A stretch of DNA of 64,000 nucleotides from Bradyrhizobium guangdongense (GCF_004114975.1 NZ_CP030051.1:372001-436000), one strand, 5' to 3'; shown: positions 39,221 through 51,924, counted from the stretch's first letter. Notes: generated by a model not told the origin, from the sequence alone. A program made the numbers and translations.

Positions 39221-39757
39221 ATGCCGCGTTTGTTCACTGGTCTGGAAATTCCGGCCGAGATCGGCCAGTCGCTTTCCAACTTACGGGGCGGCCTTCCCGG
39301 CGCCCGGTGGATCGATCCCGAAAATTATCACGTCACGTTACGCTTCATCGGCGATATCGACGGCGCCTCCGCCAACGAGATCGCGTCGATGCTGTTTCGC
39401 GTCGACCGCAAGCCGTTCGAGGTCAAGGTGCAGGGGCTGACGAGCTTCGGCGGCCGCAAACCGCGCGCGGTGGTCGCCACCATCGCGCCGAGCAAGCCGC
39501 TGATGGAATTGCAGGCCGAGCTCGAACGCATGATGCAGCGGATCGGCCTCGATCCGGAGGGACGCAAATACATCCCGCACGTCACGTTGGCCCGGCTGCA
39601 CGACGCCTCCGACCGCGACGTCGCCGACTATCTCTCGATCCGCGGCTACTTCCCGAGCAAGGCGTTCACGGCGGAGCGCTTCGTGCTGTTCTCCTCGCGC
39701 GCATCGACCGGCGGCGGCCCGTACGTGGTTGAGGACGCCTATGAGCTGTGTGAGTGA
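39221..39757 (+). CDS. thpR: RNA 2',3'-cyclic phosphodiesterase
   Basis: 178 residues. The two HxT motifs of the 2H phosphoesterase family are HVTLRFIG (His37) and HVTLARL (His120), at normal spacing. The start MPRLFTGLEIPAEI is typical for ThpR (LigT). It hydrolyses 2',3'-cyclic phosphates to 2'-phosphates. ATG 39221 is chosen because the family N-terminus begins there; the frame continues 18 residues upstream. A repeat follows and then zapE. Confidence 0.93.
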   Translation: MPRLFTGLEIPAEIGQSLSNLRGGLPGARWIDPENYHVTLRFIGDIDGASANEIASMLFRVDRKPFEVKVQGLTSFGGRKPRAVVATIAPSKPLMELQAELERMMQRIGLDPEGRKYIPHVTLARLHDASDRDVADYLSIRGYFPSKAFTAERFVLFSSRASTGGGPYVVEDAYELCE

Positions 39758-39767
39758 TCTCTTCTTC

Positions 39768-39901
39768 ACCTCTCCCCGCTCGCAGGGAGATGTCGGATTG
39801 CTCTGCAATCCGGGTGAGCGGGTACAGGTCTCACGACGATCTCACGCGTTGAGAGAGGCCCCTCACCCCAACCCTCTGCCCGCAAGAGCGGGGCGAGCGA
39901 G
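39768..39901. repeat. Palindromic intergenic repeat, family A
   Basis: CCTCTCCCCGCTCGCAGGGAGA at the left and CCCTCACCCC ... GCCCGCAAGAGCGGGGCGAG at the right. The arms are less perfect than at 1.6 or 27.5 kb. Lies between thpR and zapE on the same strand. Confidence 0.65.
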
Positions 39902-39971
39902 AAGAAAGCGCATAGCGCCCCGCACCAATTGACGGCTTGCAATTTCCGCCGGTCTCTGGCGGTAAAGGGCG

Positions 39972-41156
39972 ATGCTCTCCACCCCGAATTCCTCCTTCAG
40001 CGATGCATACCAGGCCCAGATCGCGTCCGGCGCGATCGAGCCCGACGCCGCGCAGGCCGAAGTCGCCGAGGCCTATGCCGCGCTCGATCTGCGGCTCGCG
40101 AACTATAGCCCCAAGCGCAAGCAGGGCCTGCTCGCCCGCCTCTTCAGCGGCGACAAGGATGAGGCGCCGCACGGGCTCTACATCCACGGCGATGTCGGTC
40201 GCGGCAAGACCATGCTGATGGATCTGTTCTTCCATCACTCTGACGTCGAGCACAAGCGCCGCGCGCATTTCCACGAATTCATGGCCGACGTGCACGAGCG
40301 CATCTACGATTATCGCCAGAGCATCGCGCGCGGACAGATCCCCGACGGCGACGTCATCGCGCTGACGGCGAACGCGATCTTCGAGGAAAGCTGGCTGCTT
40401 TGCTTCGACGAATTCCACGTCACCGACATCGCCGACGCGATGATCCTCGGACGTCTGTTTGCCAAATTGTTCGAGCTCGGCACCGTCGTGGTCGCGACCT
40501 CCAACGTCGCGCCTGACGATCTCTACAAGGGCGGTTTGAACCGCGCGCTGTTCCTGCCCTTCATCAAGCAGATCACCGAGCACATGGACGTCTCGCGCCT
40601 CGATGCGCGCACCGACTTCCGGCTGGAAAAGCTGCAGGGCGTCCCGATGTGGCTGACACCGGCGGACGGCGATGCCGACGCCGCGCTCGACCGTGCCTGG
40701 GCGAAGATGACCGGCAACGCCAAATGCAAGTCGCACGACATCCAGATCAAGGGCCGCACCCTGCACGTGCCGTGCGCGGCCCATGGCGTGGCGCGGTTTG
40801 CGTTTGCCGATCTCTGCGAGAAGCCGCTCGGTGCATCCGACTACCTCAGGCTGGCGCACGACTATCACACCATCCTGGTCGACCATATTCCAGTGATGGA
40901 CTTCTCCCGGCGCAACGCGGCCAAGCGCTTCATCACGCTGATCGACACGCTCTATGACAATGCCGTGAAGCTGATGGCCTCCGCGGACGCCAACCCGATC
41001 TCGCTCTATCTCGCCACCGAGGGCGTTGAGGCCATGGAGTTCAAGCGGACCGCCTCGCGCCTGATCGAGATGAGCTCGGAATCGTATTTGGCGCTGCCTC
41101 ACGGCCGCAAGGATTCCACCGCCAGCGGCTCCACCAAGGGGTTGGTGGAGACTTAA
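39972..41156 (+). CDS. zapE: Cell division protein ZapE (AFG1-like ATPase)
   Basis: 394 residues. P-loop IHGDVGRGKTMLMDLFF (residues about 71-87) and Walker B LLCFDEFHVTDIADAM are clear, with FATSNVAPDDLYKGGLNR-like sensor sequence and the C-terminal RFAFADLCEKPLGASDYL. ZapE/AFG1 proteins bind FtsZ and aid division under stress, or act in protein quality control. Start MLSTPNSSFSDAYQAQ. Monocistronic; repeat on both sides. Confidence 0.93.
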   Translation: MLSTPNSSFSDAYQAQIASGAIEPDAAQAEVAEAYAALDLRLANYSPKRKQGLLARLFSGDKDEAPHGLYIHGDVGRGKTMLMDLFFHHSDVEHKRRAHFHEFMADVHERIYDYRQSIARGQIPDGDVIALTANAIFEESWLLCFDEFHVTDIADAMILGRLFAKLFELGTVVVATSNVAPDDLYKGGLNRALFLPFIKQITEHMDVSRLDARTDFRLEKLQGVPMWLTPADGDADAALDRAWAKMTGNAKCKSHDIQIKGRTLHVPCAAHGVARFAFADLCEKPLGASDYLRLAHDYHTILVDHIPVMDFSRRNAAKRFITLIDTLYDNAVKLMASADANPISLYLATEGVEAMEFKRTASRLIEMSSESYLALPHGRKDSTASGSTKGLVET

Positions 41157-41174
41157 GTCCTATTTGCCAGCGCT

Positions 41175-42378
<1,204 letters not shown>

Positions 42379-42391
42379 GCGCGACAATTCC

Positions 42392-42425
42392 CCGCCGAAG
42401 ATCGAAACCCGGTCTTCGGCGGTTT
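42392..42425 (+). terminator. Rho-independent terminator of mdh
   Basis: 10-bp stem CCGCCGAAGA/TCTTCGGCGG followed by TTTCATTT, 14 bp after the mdh stop. Confidence 0.8.
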
Positions 42426-42491
42426 CATTTCCGGACCCCGGCTGACCGGATGGGGGCCGGATCCGAGATTTCCGATGTGAAAGAATCCGGG

Positions 42492-42526
42492 TTGCAGTTC
42501 CTGTGGTATATGGTATGCCAGCCACA
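42492..42526 (+). promoter_or_regulatory. Promoter-like and dyad sequence upstream of sucC
   Basis: TTGCAG (42492-42497) and TATGCC (42514-42519), 16 bp apart, suggest a promoter. Within it GTGGTATATGGTATGCCAG is flanked by TGTGG/CCACA arms (42502-42506, 42522-42526), a symmetry typical of GntR-type operators. It is about 55 bp before the sucC ATG. Confidence 0.35.
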
Positions 42527-42579
42527 AGACTGAGGTGGGCCTTGAGGGGTCACCGCCCGCGGGTTCAGGGAGCGACCAT

Positions 42580-43776
<1,197 letters not shown>

Positions 43777-43780
43777 GGCC

Positions 43781-44260
43781 ATGGCCCAGGACCATCTCTC
43801 CGCATCATCTCCACTTGCAGAGCATGCGCGTCTCGCCGCGTTCGCCGGCGAATGGAATGGTGAAGAGACGGTCTTTCCGTCGCGCTGGACGGAAGGGGGG
43901 CCTGCCACCTCGCATGTGGTCGCGCGCATGGATCTCAATGGATTCTATCTGATCCAGGACACGGTCCAGGTGCGCGAGGGCAAGCAGAGCTTCGCCACCC
44001 ACGGCATCTTCACCTTCGACCGCGACGACCGGACCTACAAATTGTTCTGGTACGATTCGCTCGGTTACACGCCGCCCTCGCCCGCCTCCGGCGGCTGGGT
44101 CGGCAAGACCCTGACGCTGGTGCGCGGCTCGCTCCGCGGCAATGCGCGCCACGTCTACGAGATCATCGACGCCGATTCCTACTCGTTGAAGATCCAGTTC
44201 TCGCCGGATGCGGAAGGCTGGGCCGACGTGCTCACCGGCGTCTATCGCCGCATCCACTGA
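43781..44260 (+). CDS. DUF1579-family protein between sucC and sucD
   Basis: 159 residues. [37 protein letters not shown] and [22 protein letters not shown] are as in DUF1579/lipocalin-like proteins; no signal peptide. The function is unknown. It starts 4 bp after sucC and is followed by sucD 35 bp later, so all three share a transcript. This linkage suggests a role connected to succinyl-CoA synthetase or to the same growth conditions, which is inference. Confidence 0.85.
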   Translation: MAQDHLSASSPLAEHARLAAFAGEWNGEETVFPSRWTEGGPATSHVVARMDLNGFYLIQDTVQVREGKQSFATHGIFTFDRDDRTYKLFWYDSLGYTPPSPASGGWVGKTLTLVRGSLRGNARHVYEIIDADSYSLKIQFSPDAEGWADVLTGVYRRIH

Positions 44261-44295
44261 CCTCTCACTCCGTTAGTTTCGCGAAAGCAGACCTC

Positions 44296-45180
44296 ATGTC
44301 CATCCTGATCGACAAGAACACCAAGGTCATCTGCCAGGGCTTCACCGGCAAGAACGGCACCTTCCATTCCGAGGCTGCGATTGCTTACGGCACCAAGATG
44401 GTCGGCGGCACTTCGCCCGGCAAAGGCGGCTCGACCCATCTGAACCTGCCGGTGTTCGACACCGTGCGCGAGGCGCGCGAGAGGACCGGTGCCGATGCCT
44501 CGGTGATCTACGTGCCGCCGCCGGGCGCGGCGGATGCGATCTGCGAAGCCATCGACGCCGAGATCCCGCTGATCGTCTGCATCACCGAAGGCATTCCGGT
44601 CATCGACATGGTGCGCGTGAAGCGCTCGCTGATCGGCTCCAAGTCGCGTCTGATCGGGCCGAACTGCCCGGGCGTCATGACTGCCGGCGAGTGCAAGATC
44701 GGCATCATGCCAGCCAACATCTTCAAGACCGGCTCCGTCGGCATCGTCTCCCGCTCTGGCACGCTGACCTATGAAGCCGTGTTCCAGACCTCGCAGGAGG
44801 GCCTCGGCCAGACCACCGCGGTCGGCATCGGCGGCGATCCCGTCAAGGGCACCGAGTTCATCGACGTCCTGGAAATGCTGCTGGCCGACCCCAAGACTGA
44901 ATCCATCATCATGATCGGCGAGATCGGCGGTTCCGCCGAGGAGGACGCCGCCCAGTTCCTCAAGGACGAGGCCAAGCGCGGCCGCAAGAAGCCGATGGTC
45001 GGCTTCATCGCTGGCGTCACCGCACCTCCCGGCCGCCGCATGGGCCATGCCGGCGCGATCATCTCGGGCGGCAAGGGCGATGCCGGTTCCAAGACCGAGG
45101 CGATGAAATCGGCAGGGATTACAGTGTCCCCGTCGCCCGCCCGCCTCGGCCATACGCTTGCCGAAAAGTTGAAAGGCTAA
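44296..45180 (+). CDS. sucD: Succinyl-CoA synthetase alpha subunit
   Basis: 294 residues. The CoA-binding start [75 protein letters not shown] and the active-site region [16 protein letters not shown] (phosphohistidine) are complete. It pairs with SucC. sucA follows on the same strand after 137 bp. Confidence 0.97.
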   Translation: MSILIDKNTKVICQGFTGKNGTFHSEAAIAYGTKMVGGTSPGKGGSTHLNLPVFDTVREARERTGADASVIYVPPPGAADAICEAIDAEIPLIVCITEGIPVIDMVRVKRSLIGSKSRLIGPNCPGVMTAGECKIGIMPANIFKTGSVGIVSRSGTLTYEAVFQTSQEGLGQTTAVGIGGDPVKGTEFIDVLEMLLADPKTESIIMIGEIGGSAEEDAAQFLKDEAKRGRKKPMVGFIAGVTAPPGRRMGHAGAIISGGKGDAGSKTEAMKSAGITVSPSPARLGHTLAEKLKG

Positions 45181-45317
45181 TTCACTTCTTCGTACTTTTC
45201 CGGGCGAAGTTTCGCAGCAAATAGGGTAAAGGGTGCCTGTCGCGTCGAGCCCTTGTCGGGGGAGCTCGGCGCCAGCGCCGTTTGTTATGCGCGAACCGAA
45301 ATCGCCAGGAACCCAGT

Positions 45318-48275
45318 ATGTCTCGCCAGGACGCGAACGCAGCCTTTGCCCTGTCATCATTCTTGCAGGGCACCAACGCCACCTACATCGACGAAATCTA
45401 CGCCCGCTACCAGAAGGACCCCTCCTCGGTCGACGCCGAGTGGCAGGAGTTTTTCAAGAGCCTGAACGACGCCCCTGCTGACATCAGCAAGAACGCGGAA
45501 GGCCCGTCCTGGGAGCGGGATAACTGGCCGTTGACGCCGCAGGACGACCTGACCTCCGCGCTCGACGGCAACTGGGCCGAAGTCGAGAAGACGGTCGGCG
45601 GCAAGATCGCCGCCAAGGCACAAGCCAAGGGTGCTGCGCTCTCCTCCGCCGACTTGCTCCAGGCGACGCGCGATTCCGTCCGCGCGCTGATGCTGATCCG
45701 CTCCTACCGCATGCGCGGCCACTTCCACGCCAAGCTCGATCCGCTCGGCATCGAGGCCCAGCGCAACCGCGAAGAGCTTGATCCGCGCACCTACGGCTTC
45801 ACGGAAGCCGATTTCGATCGCAAGATCTTCCTCGATCACGTGCTCGGGCTCGAATACGGCACGTTGCGCGAGATCACCGCGATCTGCGAGCGCACCTATT
45901 GCCAGACGCTCGGCGTCGAGTTCATGCATATCAGCAATGCCGCTCAGAAGGCCTGGATCCAGGAGCGCATCGAGGGGCCGGACAAGGAAATCTCGTTCAC
46001 CCGCGAAGGCCGGCGCGCCATCCTGATGAAGCTGGTCGAGGCCGAGGGCTTCGAAAAGTTCTGCGACACCAAGTTCACCGGCACCAAGCGCTTCGGCCTC
46101 GACGGCGGTGAAGCCCTGATCCCCGCGCTCGAGCAGATCATCAAGCGCGGCGGCAATCTCGGCGTGAAGGAAATCGTGCTGGGCATGCCGCATCGCGGCC
46201 GCCTCAACGTGCTGACGCAGGTGATGGGCAAGGCGCACCGCGCGCTGTTCCACGAGTTCAAGGGCGGCTCGGCCAATCCCGACGCGGTCGAAGGCTCGGG
46301 CGACGTCAAGTATCACCTCGGCGCCTCCTCGGACCGCGAGTTCGACGGCAACCGCATCCATCTGTCGCTGACCGCCAACCCCTCGCATCTCGAGATCGTC
46401 GATCCCGTGGTGCTCGGCAAGGTCCGCGCCAAGCAGGACCAGCACGGCGATCCGCCTGACATGCGCATCTCCGTGATGCCGCTTCTGATGCACGGCGACG
46501 CCGCGTTTGCCGGTCAGGGCGTGGTTGCAGAATGCTTCGGCCTGTCGGACCTGAAGGGCTACCGCACCGGCGGCTCCGTGCACTTCATCGTCAACAACCA
46601 GATCGGCTTCACCACCTATCCTCGTTACTCGCGCTCTTCGCCCTATCCGTCCGACGTGGCGAAGATGATCGACGCGCCGATCTTCCACGTGAACGGCGAC
46701 GATCCGGAAGCCGTCGTGTTTGCCGCCAAGGTCGCGACCGAATTCCGGCAGAAGTTCCACAAGCCTGTCGTCATCGACATGTGGTGCTATCGCCGCTACG
46801 GCCACAACGAGGGCGACGAACCGGCATTCACCCAGCCGGTGATGTACAAGCGGATCGCCGCCCATCCCTCGACCCTCACGCTCTACGCCAAGCGCCTGGT
46901 CGCCGAAGGCGTGGTCACCGAGGGGGAGGTCGACAAGCTGAAGGCCGATTGGCGCGCCCGGCTCGATGCCGAGTTCGAGGCCGGCACCTCCTACAAGCCG
47001 AACAAGGCCGACTGGCTCGACGGCAAATGGGCGGGCTTCAAGATCGCCGACCAGGAAGAGGATGCGCGCCGCGGCGTCACCGGCGTCGACCTGCCGCTCC
47101 TGAAGGACATCGGCCGCAAGATCACCAAGGTGCCGGATGGTTTCCGCGTTCACCGCACCATTCAGCGTTTCCTCGATAACCGCGCCAAGGCGATCGACAG
47201 CGGCAACGGTATCGACTGGGCGACCGGCGAAGCGCTGGCCTTCTGCACGCTGCTCGGGGAAGGCCACCATGTCCGCCTGTCCGGACAGGATTCGGAGCGC
47301 GGCACCTTCTCGCAGCGCCACTCGGTGCTGATCGACCAGGAAGACGAGAGCCGCTACACGCCGTTCAACCATCTCGGCAACGAGCAGGGCCATTACGAGG
47401 TCATCAACTCGCTGCTGTCGGAAGAAGCGGTGCTCGGCTTCGAATACGGCTACTCGCTCGCCGAGCCGAACACGCTGACCCTCTGGGAGGCCCAGTTCGG
47501 CGACTTCGCCAACGGTGCACAGGTCGTGTTCGACCAGTTCATCTCCTCGGGCGAGCGCAAATGGCTGCGCATGTCCGGTCTCGTCTGCCTGTTGCCGCAC
47601 GGCTATGAAGGCCAGGGACCGGAGCACTCCTCGGCGCGCCTCGAGCGTTACCTGCAGATGTGCGCGGAAGACAACATGCAGGTGGTCTATCCGACCACGC
47701 CGGCGAACTACTTCCACGTGCTGCGCCGGCAGCTGCATCGCGAGATCCGCAAACCCCTGATCATGATGACGCCGAAATCGCTGCTGCGTCACAAGCGGGC
47801 GGTGTCGCGTCTGGAAGAGCTGGCGAAGGGCACGACCTTCCACCGCATCCTCTATGATGACGCCCAGATGCTGCCGGACGAGGCCATCAAGCTTGTCCCG
47901 GACGACAAGATCCGCCGCATCGTGCTCTGCTCCGGCAAGGTCTATTACGACCTCTACGAGGAGCGCGAGAAGCGCGGCATCGACGACATCTATTTGATGC
48001 GCGTCGAGCAGCTCTATCCGGTGCCGCTGAAGGCACTGGTGACCGAGCTGTCCCGCTTCAAGAAGGCCGAAGTGATCTGGTGCCAGGAAGAGCCGCGTAA
48101 CATGGGCGCCTGGCACTTCATCGAGCCCTATCTGGAATGGGTGCTGAACCAGGTGAACGGCGCGAGCCGGCGTCCGCGTTATGTCGGCCGCGCCGCTTCC
48201 GCCGCGACAGCCACGGGTCTGATGTCCAAGCATCAGGCGCAGCTGAAGGCGTTCCTGGACGAAGCATTGAGCTGA
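45318..48275 (+). CDS. sucA: 2-oxoglutarate dehydrogenase E1 component
   Basis: 985 residues, thiamine-diphosphate enzyme that decarboxylates 2-oxoglutarate. The N-terminus (FLQGTNATYIDEIYARYQKDP), LGMPHRGRLNVLTQVMGK, HLGASSDREFDGNRIHLSLTANPSHLEIV, VNNQIGFTTYPRYSRSS and RRYGHNEGDEPAFTQPVMYK are E1o hallmarks, and FSQRHSVLIDQ and LPHGYEGQGPEHSSARLERYLQ of the C-terminal transketolase part are present. ATG 45318 (MSRQDANAAFALSSFL) is chosen. odhB follows after a 109-bp gap with a small repeat. Confidence 0.97.
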   Translation: MSRQDANAAFALSSFLQGTNATYIDEIYARYQKDPSSVDAEWQEFFKSLNDAPADISKNAEGPSWERDNWPLTPQDDLTSALDGNWAEVEKTVGGKIAAKAQAKGAALSSADLLQATRDSVRALMLIRSYRMRGHFHAKLDPLGIEAQRNREELDPRTYGFTEADFDRKIFLDHVLGLEYGTLREITAICERTYCQTLGVEFMHISNAAQKAWIQERIEGPDKEISFTREGRRAILMKLVEAEGFEKFCDTKFTGTKRFGLDGGEALIPALEQIIKRGGNLGVKEIVLGMPHRGRLNVLTQVMGKAHRALFHEFKGGSANPDAVEGSGDVKYHLGASSDREFDGNRIHLSLTANPSHLEIVDPVVLGKVRAKQDQHGDPPDMRISVMPLLMHGDAAFAGQGVVAECFGLSDLKGYRTGGSVHFIVNNQIGFTTYPRYSRSSPYPSDVAKMIDAPIFHVNGDDPEAVVFAAKVATEFRQKFHKPVVIDMWCYRRYGHNEGDEPAFTQPVMYKRIAAHPSTLTLYAKRLVAEGVVTEGEVDKLKADWRARLDAEFEAGTSYKPNKADWLDGKWAGFKIADQEEDARRGVTGVDLPLLKDIGRKITKVPDGFRVHRTIQRFLDNRAKAIDSGNGIDWATGEALAFCTLLGEGHHVRLSGQDSERGTFSQRHSVLIDQEDESRYTPFNHLGNEQGHYEVINSLLSEEAVLGFEYGYSLAEPNTLTLWEAQFGDFANGAQVVFDQFISSGERKWLRMSGLVCLLPHGYEGQGPEHSSARLERYLQMCAEDNMQVVYPTTPANYFHVLRRQLHREIRKPLIMMTPKSLLRHKRAVSRLEELAKGTTFHRILYDDAQMLPDEAIKLVPDDKIRRIVLCSGKVYYDLYEEREKRGIDDIYLMRVEQLYPVPLKALVTELSRFKKAEVIWCQEEPRNMGAWHFIEPYLEWVLNQVNGASRRPRYVGRAASAATATGLMSKHQAQLKAFLDEALS

Positions 48276-48292
48276 AGTTTTTTTAGGACCTC

Positions 48293-48340
48293 GTCATACC
48301 CCGCCCTGTGCGCGATTCCGCACCGGGGCGGGCGATGACA
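48293..48340. repeat. Short palindromic repeat between sucA and odhB (family B remnant)
   Basis: GTCATACCCCGCCC ... GGGGCGGGCGATGAC with a 10-nt centre. Similar ends to family B but only 48 bp long. It is inside the sucA-odhB transcript, where it would form a hairpin. Confidence 0.7.
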
Positions 48341-48384
48341 TCTGAATTCAAGACCGCACAAGCGATCTCCTTGAGGAAAAGACC

Positions 48385-49617
48385 ATGACTGAAATTCGTG
48401 TGCCGACGCTCGGCGAATCCGTCACCGAGGCCACCATCGGCCGCTGGTTCAAGAAGGCCGGCGATCCCGTCGCCGTCGACGAGCCCTTGGTGGAGCTCGA
48501 GACCGACAAGGTCACCATCGAAGTCCCGGCGCCCTCCGCGGGCACGCTGAGCGAGATCATCGCCGCCGATGGCGCGACCGTTGCGGTCGGTGCGCTGCTT
48601 GGCCAGATCACCGACGGTGCCGGCGCCGCGAAGCCTGCGGCCGCGCCCGCCAAGCCCGCTGCTGCTCCGGCTCCCGCCGCGGCTGCTCCGGCTGCCGCGA
48701 AGGCGCCGCCGGCCGACGCCCCGCTCGCGCCGTCCGTGCGCAAGCTTTCGGCCGAGACCGGCGTCGACGCGTCGACCGTTCCGGGCTCGGGCAAGGACGG
48801 CCGCGTCACCAAGGGCGACATGCTCGCTGCGATCGAGCGTGCGGCCTCCGCGCCGACCCCGGTCAACCAGCCCGCTGCTGCCGTGCAGGTTCGCGCGCTA
48901 TCGCCGGCCGATGACGCCGCCCGCGAAGAGCGCGTCAAGATGACCCGGCTGCGCCAGACCATCGCGCGCCGCCTCAAGGACGTGCAGAACACCGCGGCGA
49001 TGCTGACGACCTTCAACGAGGTCGACATGACCAACGTGATGGCGCTGCGTGCCCACTACAAGGATGCGTTCGAGAAGAAGCACGGCGCCAAGCTCGGCTT
49101 CATGGGCTTCTTCACCAAGGCCGTCGTGCAGGCGCTGAAGGACATCCCGGCCGTCAACGCCGAGATCGACGGCAGCGATCTGATCTACAAGAACTATTAC
49201 CACATCGGCGTCGCCGTCGGCACCGACAAGGGCCTCGTCGTGCCCGTGGTGCGCGACTGCGACCACAAGTCGATCTCCGACATCGAGAAGAGCATCGCCG
49301 ATTTCGGCCGCCGCGCCCGTGACGGCCAGCTCAAGATCGACGAGATGCAGGGCGGCACCTTCACCATCACCAATGGCGGCATCTACGGCTCGCTGATGTC
49401 GACCCCGATCCTGAACGCGCCGCAATCGGGCATCCTCGGCATGCACAAGATCCAGGAGCGCCCGATGGTCGTCGGCGGCAAGATCGAGGTCCGCCCGATG
49501 ATGTATCTGGCGCTGTCCTACGATCACCGCGTGATCGACGGCAAGGAAGCCGTCACCTTCCTGGTTCGCGTCAAGGAGAGCCTGGAAGATCCGGCGCGCC
49601 TGGTGCTCGATCTCTGA
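48385..49617 (+). CDS. odhB: Dihydrolipoamide succinyltransferase (2-oxoglutarate dehydrogenase E2)
   Basis: 410 residues. A lipoyl domain (residues 1-75) with lipoyl Lys42 in ETDKVTIEV, a Pro/Ala linker (about 80-110), a peripheral subunit-binding domain ([20 protein letters not shown]) and the catalytic acyltransferase domain ending [16 protein letters not shown] (His381, Asp385). E. coli calls it sucB. It passes succinyl groups from lipoate to CoA. Confidence 0.97.
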   Translation: MTEIRVPTLGESVTEATIGRWFKKAGDPVAVDEPLVELETDKVTIEVPAPSAGTLSEIIAADGATVAVGALLGQITDGAGAAKPAAAPAKPAAAPAPAAAAPAAAKAPPADAPLAPSVRKLSAETGVDASTVPGSGKDGRVTKGDMLAAIERAASAPTPVNQPAAAVQVRALSPADDAAREERVKMTRLRQTIARRLKDVQNTAAMLTTFNEVDMTNVMALRAHYKDAFEKKHGAKLGFMGFFTKAVVQALKDIPAVNAEIDGSDLIYKNYYHIGVAVGTDKGLVVPVVRDCDHKSISDIEKSIADFGRRARDGQLKIDEMQGGTFTITNGGIYGSLMSTPILNAPQSGILGMHKIQERPMVVGGKIEVRPMMYLALSYDHRVIDGKEAVTFLVRVKESLEDPARLVLDL

Positions 49618-49671
49618 TTCCTGACGCTCTGCGAGCGCCGTCGCGATATCAGCGGCGGCGCGTGTCGAACC

Positions 49672-50433
49672 ATGGAGGCTGACGTGACGGATAACGTCGT
49701 TGTCATCACCGGCGGCAGCCGCGGCATCGGACGGGCGACCGCGATTGCGGCGGCCGCGCGCGGCTATCGCGTTGTGGTCGGCTATGCCAGCAACAAGAAG
49801 GCCGCCGACGAGGTCGTTGCGCAGATTGCAGCCAGCAACGGCAAGGCGATCGCGGTGAAATGCGATGTCGCCGAGGAAGCCGACATCCTCAATCTGTTCA
49901 GGGAAGCCGACAAGTTCGGCACGCTCGGCGCTCTCGTCAACAATGGCGGCATCGTCGGCCAAAGCGGCGTGCGCGTCGACGAGATGTCGGCCGAACGGAT
50001 CCAGCGCGTGCTGGCGGTCAACGTCACCGGCTCCATCCTGTGCGCGCGCGAAGCGGTGAAGCGGATGTCGACCAAGCACGGCGGCAAGGGTGGCGTCATC
50101 GTCAATTTGTCGTCGGTCGCCGCCAAGCTCGGCGCGCCCAACACCTATGTCGACTATGCCGCGTCCAAGGGCGCGGTGGATTCCTTCACCATCGGGCTCG
50201 GCTATGAAGTCGCAGCCGAAGGTATCCGCGTCGCCGCGATCCGTCCCGGCCTGATCGACACCGACATCCACGCCGCCGGCGGCGAGCCCGACCGGCATCA
50301 TCGGCTGGCTCATCTGGTGCCGATGAAGCGCGTCGGCACCGCGGACGAAATCGCCAATGCCATCGTCTGGCTGATGTCGGACGAGGCCTCCTACGTCACC
50401 TCAGCCATTCTCGATGTGTCCGGCGGACGCTGA
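49672..50433 (+). CDS. SDR-family oxidoreductase between odhB and lpdA
   Basis: 253 residues, classical short-chain dehydrogenase. NAD(P) motif TGGSRGIGRATA (residues about 13-24), VNNGGIVG in place of the common NNAG, the Ser of IVNLSSVAAKLG, and YVDYAASKGAVDSF as YxxxK. C-terminal RPGLIDTDIHAAGGEPDR. The substrate is unknown. It is 54 bp after odhB and 55 bp before lpdA, in the same orientation, so it is probably part of the 2-oxoglutarate dehydrogenase transcript. Confidence 0.9.
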   Translation: MEADVTDNVVVITGGSRGIGRATAIAAAARGYRVVVGYASNKKAADEVVAQIAASNGKAIAVKCDVAEEADILNLFREADKFGTLGALVNNGGIVGQSGVRVDEMSAERIQRVLAVNVTGSILCAREAVKRMSTKHGGKGGVIVNLSSVAAKLGAPNTYVDYAASKGAVDSFTIGLGYEVAAEGIRVAAIRPGLIDTDIHAAGGEPDRHHRLAHLVPMKRVGTADEIANAIVWLMSDEASYVTSAILDVSGGR

Positions 50434-50488
50434 CGCGCCGCGTGGACGCTGACACCTCATCACGCTAAACCTTACGGGACTTTCTCTC

Positions 50489-51889
50489 ATGGCTACCTAC
50501 GATCTCGTCGTCATCGGCACCGGACCTGGCGGTTATGTCTGCGCGGTGCGCGCCAGCCAGCTCGGCATGAAGGTCGCCGTGGTCGAAAAGAACGCAACCC
50601 TCGGCGGCACCTGCCTCAACGTCGGCTGCATGCCCTCGAAGGCGCTGCTGCACGCCTCCGAGATGTTCGAGGAAGCCACGCATTCCTTCGCCAAGATGGG
50701 CGTGTCGGTGTCCGCGCCGAAGCTCGATCTGCCTGTCATGATGAACTTCAAGCAGCAGGGCATCGACGGCAACGTCAAGGGCGTCGAGTTCCTGATGAAG
50801 AAGAACAAGGTCGACGTGCTCAAGGGCACCGGCAAGATCCTTGGCACCGGCAAGGTCGAGGTCTCCGCCGACGGCAAGTCGCAGGTGATCGAGACCAAGA
50901 ACATCGTGATCGCCACCGGCTCCGATATCGCCCGCCTCAAGGGCATCGAGATCGACGAGAAGCGCATCGTCTCCTCGACCGGTGCGCTGTCGCTGGACAA
51001 GGTCCCCGGCAAACTGCTGATCGTCGGCGCCGGCGTGATCGGCCTCGAGCTCGGCTCGGTCTGGCATCGCTTAGGTGCCGAAGTCGTCGTGGTCGAATTC
51101 CTCGATCGCATCCTGCCCGGCATGGACGGCGAAATTGCAAAGCAATTCCAGCGCATCCTCGAGAAGCAGGGCTTTGCGTTCAAGCTGGGGGCCAAGGTCA
51201 CCGCGGTCGACACTTCGGGCAAGACGCTGAAGGCGACGATCGAGCCCGCCGCCGGCGGCGCGGCCGAGACGCTCGAGGCCGACGTCGTGCTCGTCTGCAT
51301 CGGCCGCGTGCCGTACACGGATGGGCTCGGCCTGAAGGAAGCCGGCGTCGCGCTCGACGCGCGCGGCCGCGTGCAGATCGACCCGCATTTCGCCACCAGC
51401 CTGAAGGGCGTCTATGCCATCGGCGACGTCGTCGCCGGCCCGATGCTCGCGCACAAGGCCGAGGACGAGGGCGTTGCGGTTGCGGAGATCATCGCCGGTC
51501 AGGCCGGCCACGTGAATTACGACGTGATCCCGGGCGTCGTGTATACCACGCCGGAAGTGTCCTCCGTCGGCAAGACCGAGGAGGAGCTGAAACAGGCGGG
51601 CGTGGCTTATACCGTCGGGAAGTTTCCCTTTACCGCCAACGGCCGCTCCAAGGTCAACCAGACGACCGACGGCTTCGTGAAGATTCTCGCAGATGCGAAG
51701 ACCGATCGCGTGCTCGGTGTTCACATCATCGGCCGCGAAGCCGGCGAAATGATCCACGAGGCCTGCGTTCTCATGGAGTTCGGCGGCAGCGCGGAAGATC
51801 TCGCCCGCACTTGCCACGCGCATCCGACCCGCTCGGAGGCCGTCAAGGAAGCCGCGCTTGCAGTCGGCAGGCGGGCCATCCATATGTAG
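50489..51889 (+). CDS. lpdA: Dihydrolipoyl dehydrogenase (E3)
   Basis: 466 residues. FAD motif [20 protein letters not shown], redox-active [13 protein letters not shown] (Cys42, Cys47), NAD motif [38 protein letters not shown], and the C-terminal catalytic His in [16 protein letters not shown]. It reoxidises dihydrolipoamide of the 2-oxoglutarate dehydrogenase complex. Followed, after 35 bp, by a small membrane protein gene. Confidence 0.97.
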   Translation: MATYDLVVIGTGPGGYVCAVRASQLGMKVAVVEKNATLGGTCLNVGCMPSKALLHASEMFEEATHSFAKMGVSVSAPKLDLPVMMNFKQQGIDGNVKGVEFLMKKNKVDVLKGTGKILGTGKVEVSADGKSQVIETKNIVIATGSDIARLKGIEIDEKRIVSSTGALSLDKVPGKLLIVGAGVIGLELGSVWHRLGAEVVVVEFLDRILPGMDGEIAKQFQRILEKQGFAFKLGAKVTAVDTSGKTLKATIEPAAGGAAETLEADVVLVCIGRVPYTDGLGLKEAGVALDARGRVQIDPHFATSLKGVYAIGDVVAGPMLAHKAEDEGVAVAEIIAGQAGHVNYDVIPGVVYTTPEVSSVGKTEEELKQAGVAYTVGKFPFTANGRSKVNQTTDGFVKILADAKTDRVLGVHIIGREAGEMIHEACVLMEFGGSAEDLARTCHAHPTRSEAVKEAALAVGRRAIHM

Positions 51890-51924
51890 GTTCGTGCCCA
51901 GAGCCGAATCGGGCGGGACATCAC

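Noticed and set aside
45357..48233. A very long open frame (over 950 codons) on the minus strand opposite sucA
   Set aside because: It is the shadow of sucA: in GC-rich codon usage the antisense frame stays open. Its translation is Leu/Ala/Val/Asp/His-biased with no domain. Similar antisense frames opposite ffh, atpA, atpD, priA and acnA were dropped for the same reason.
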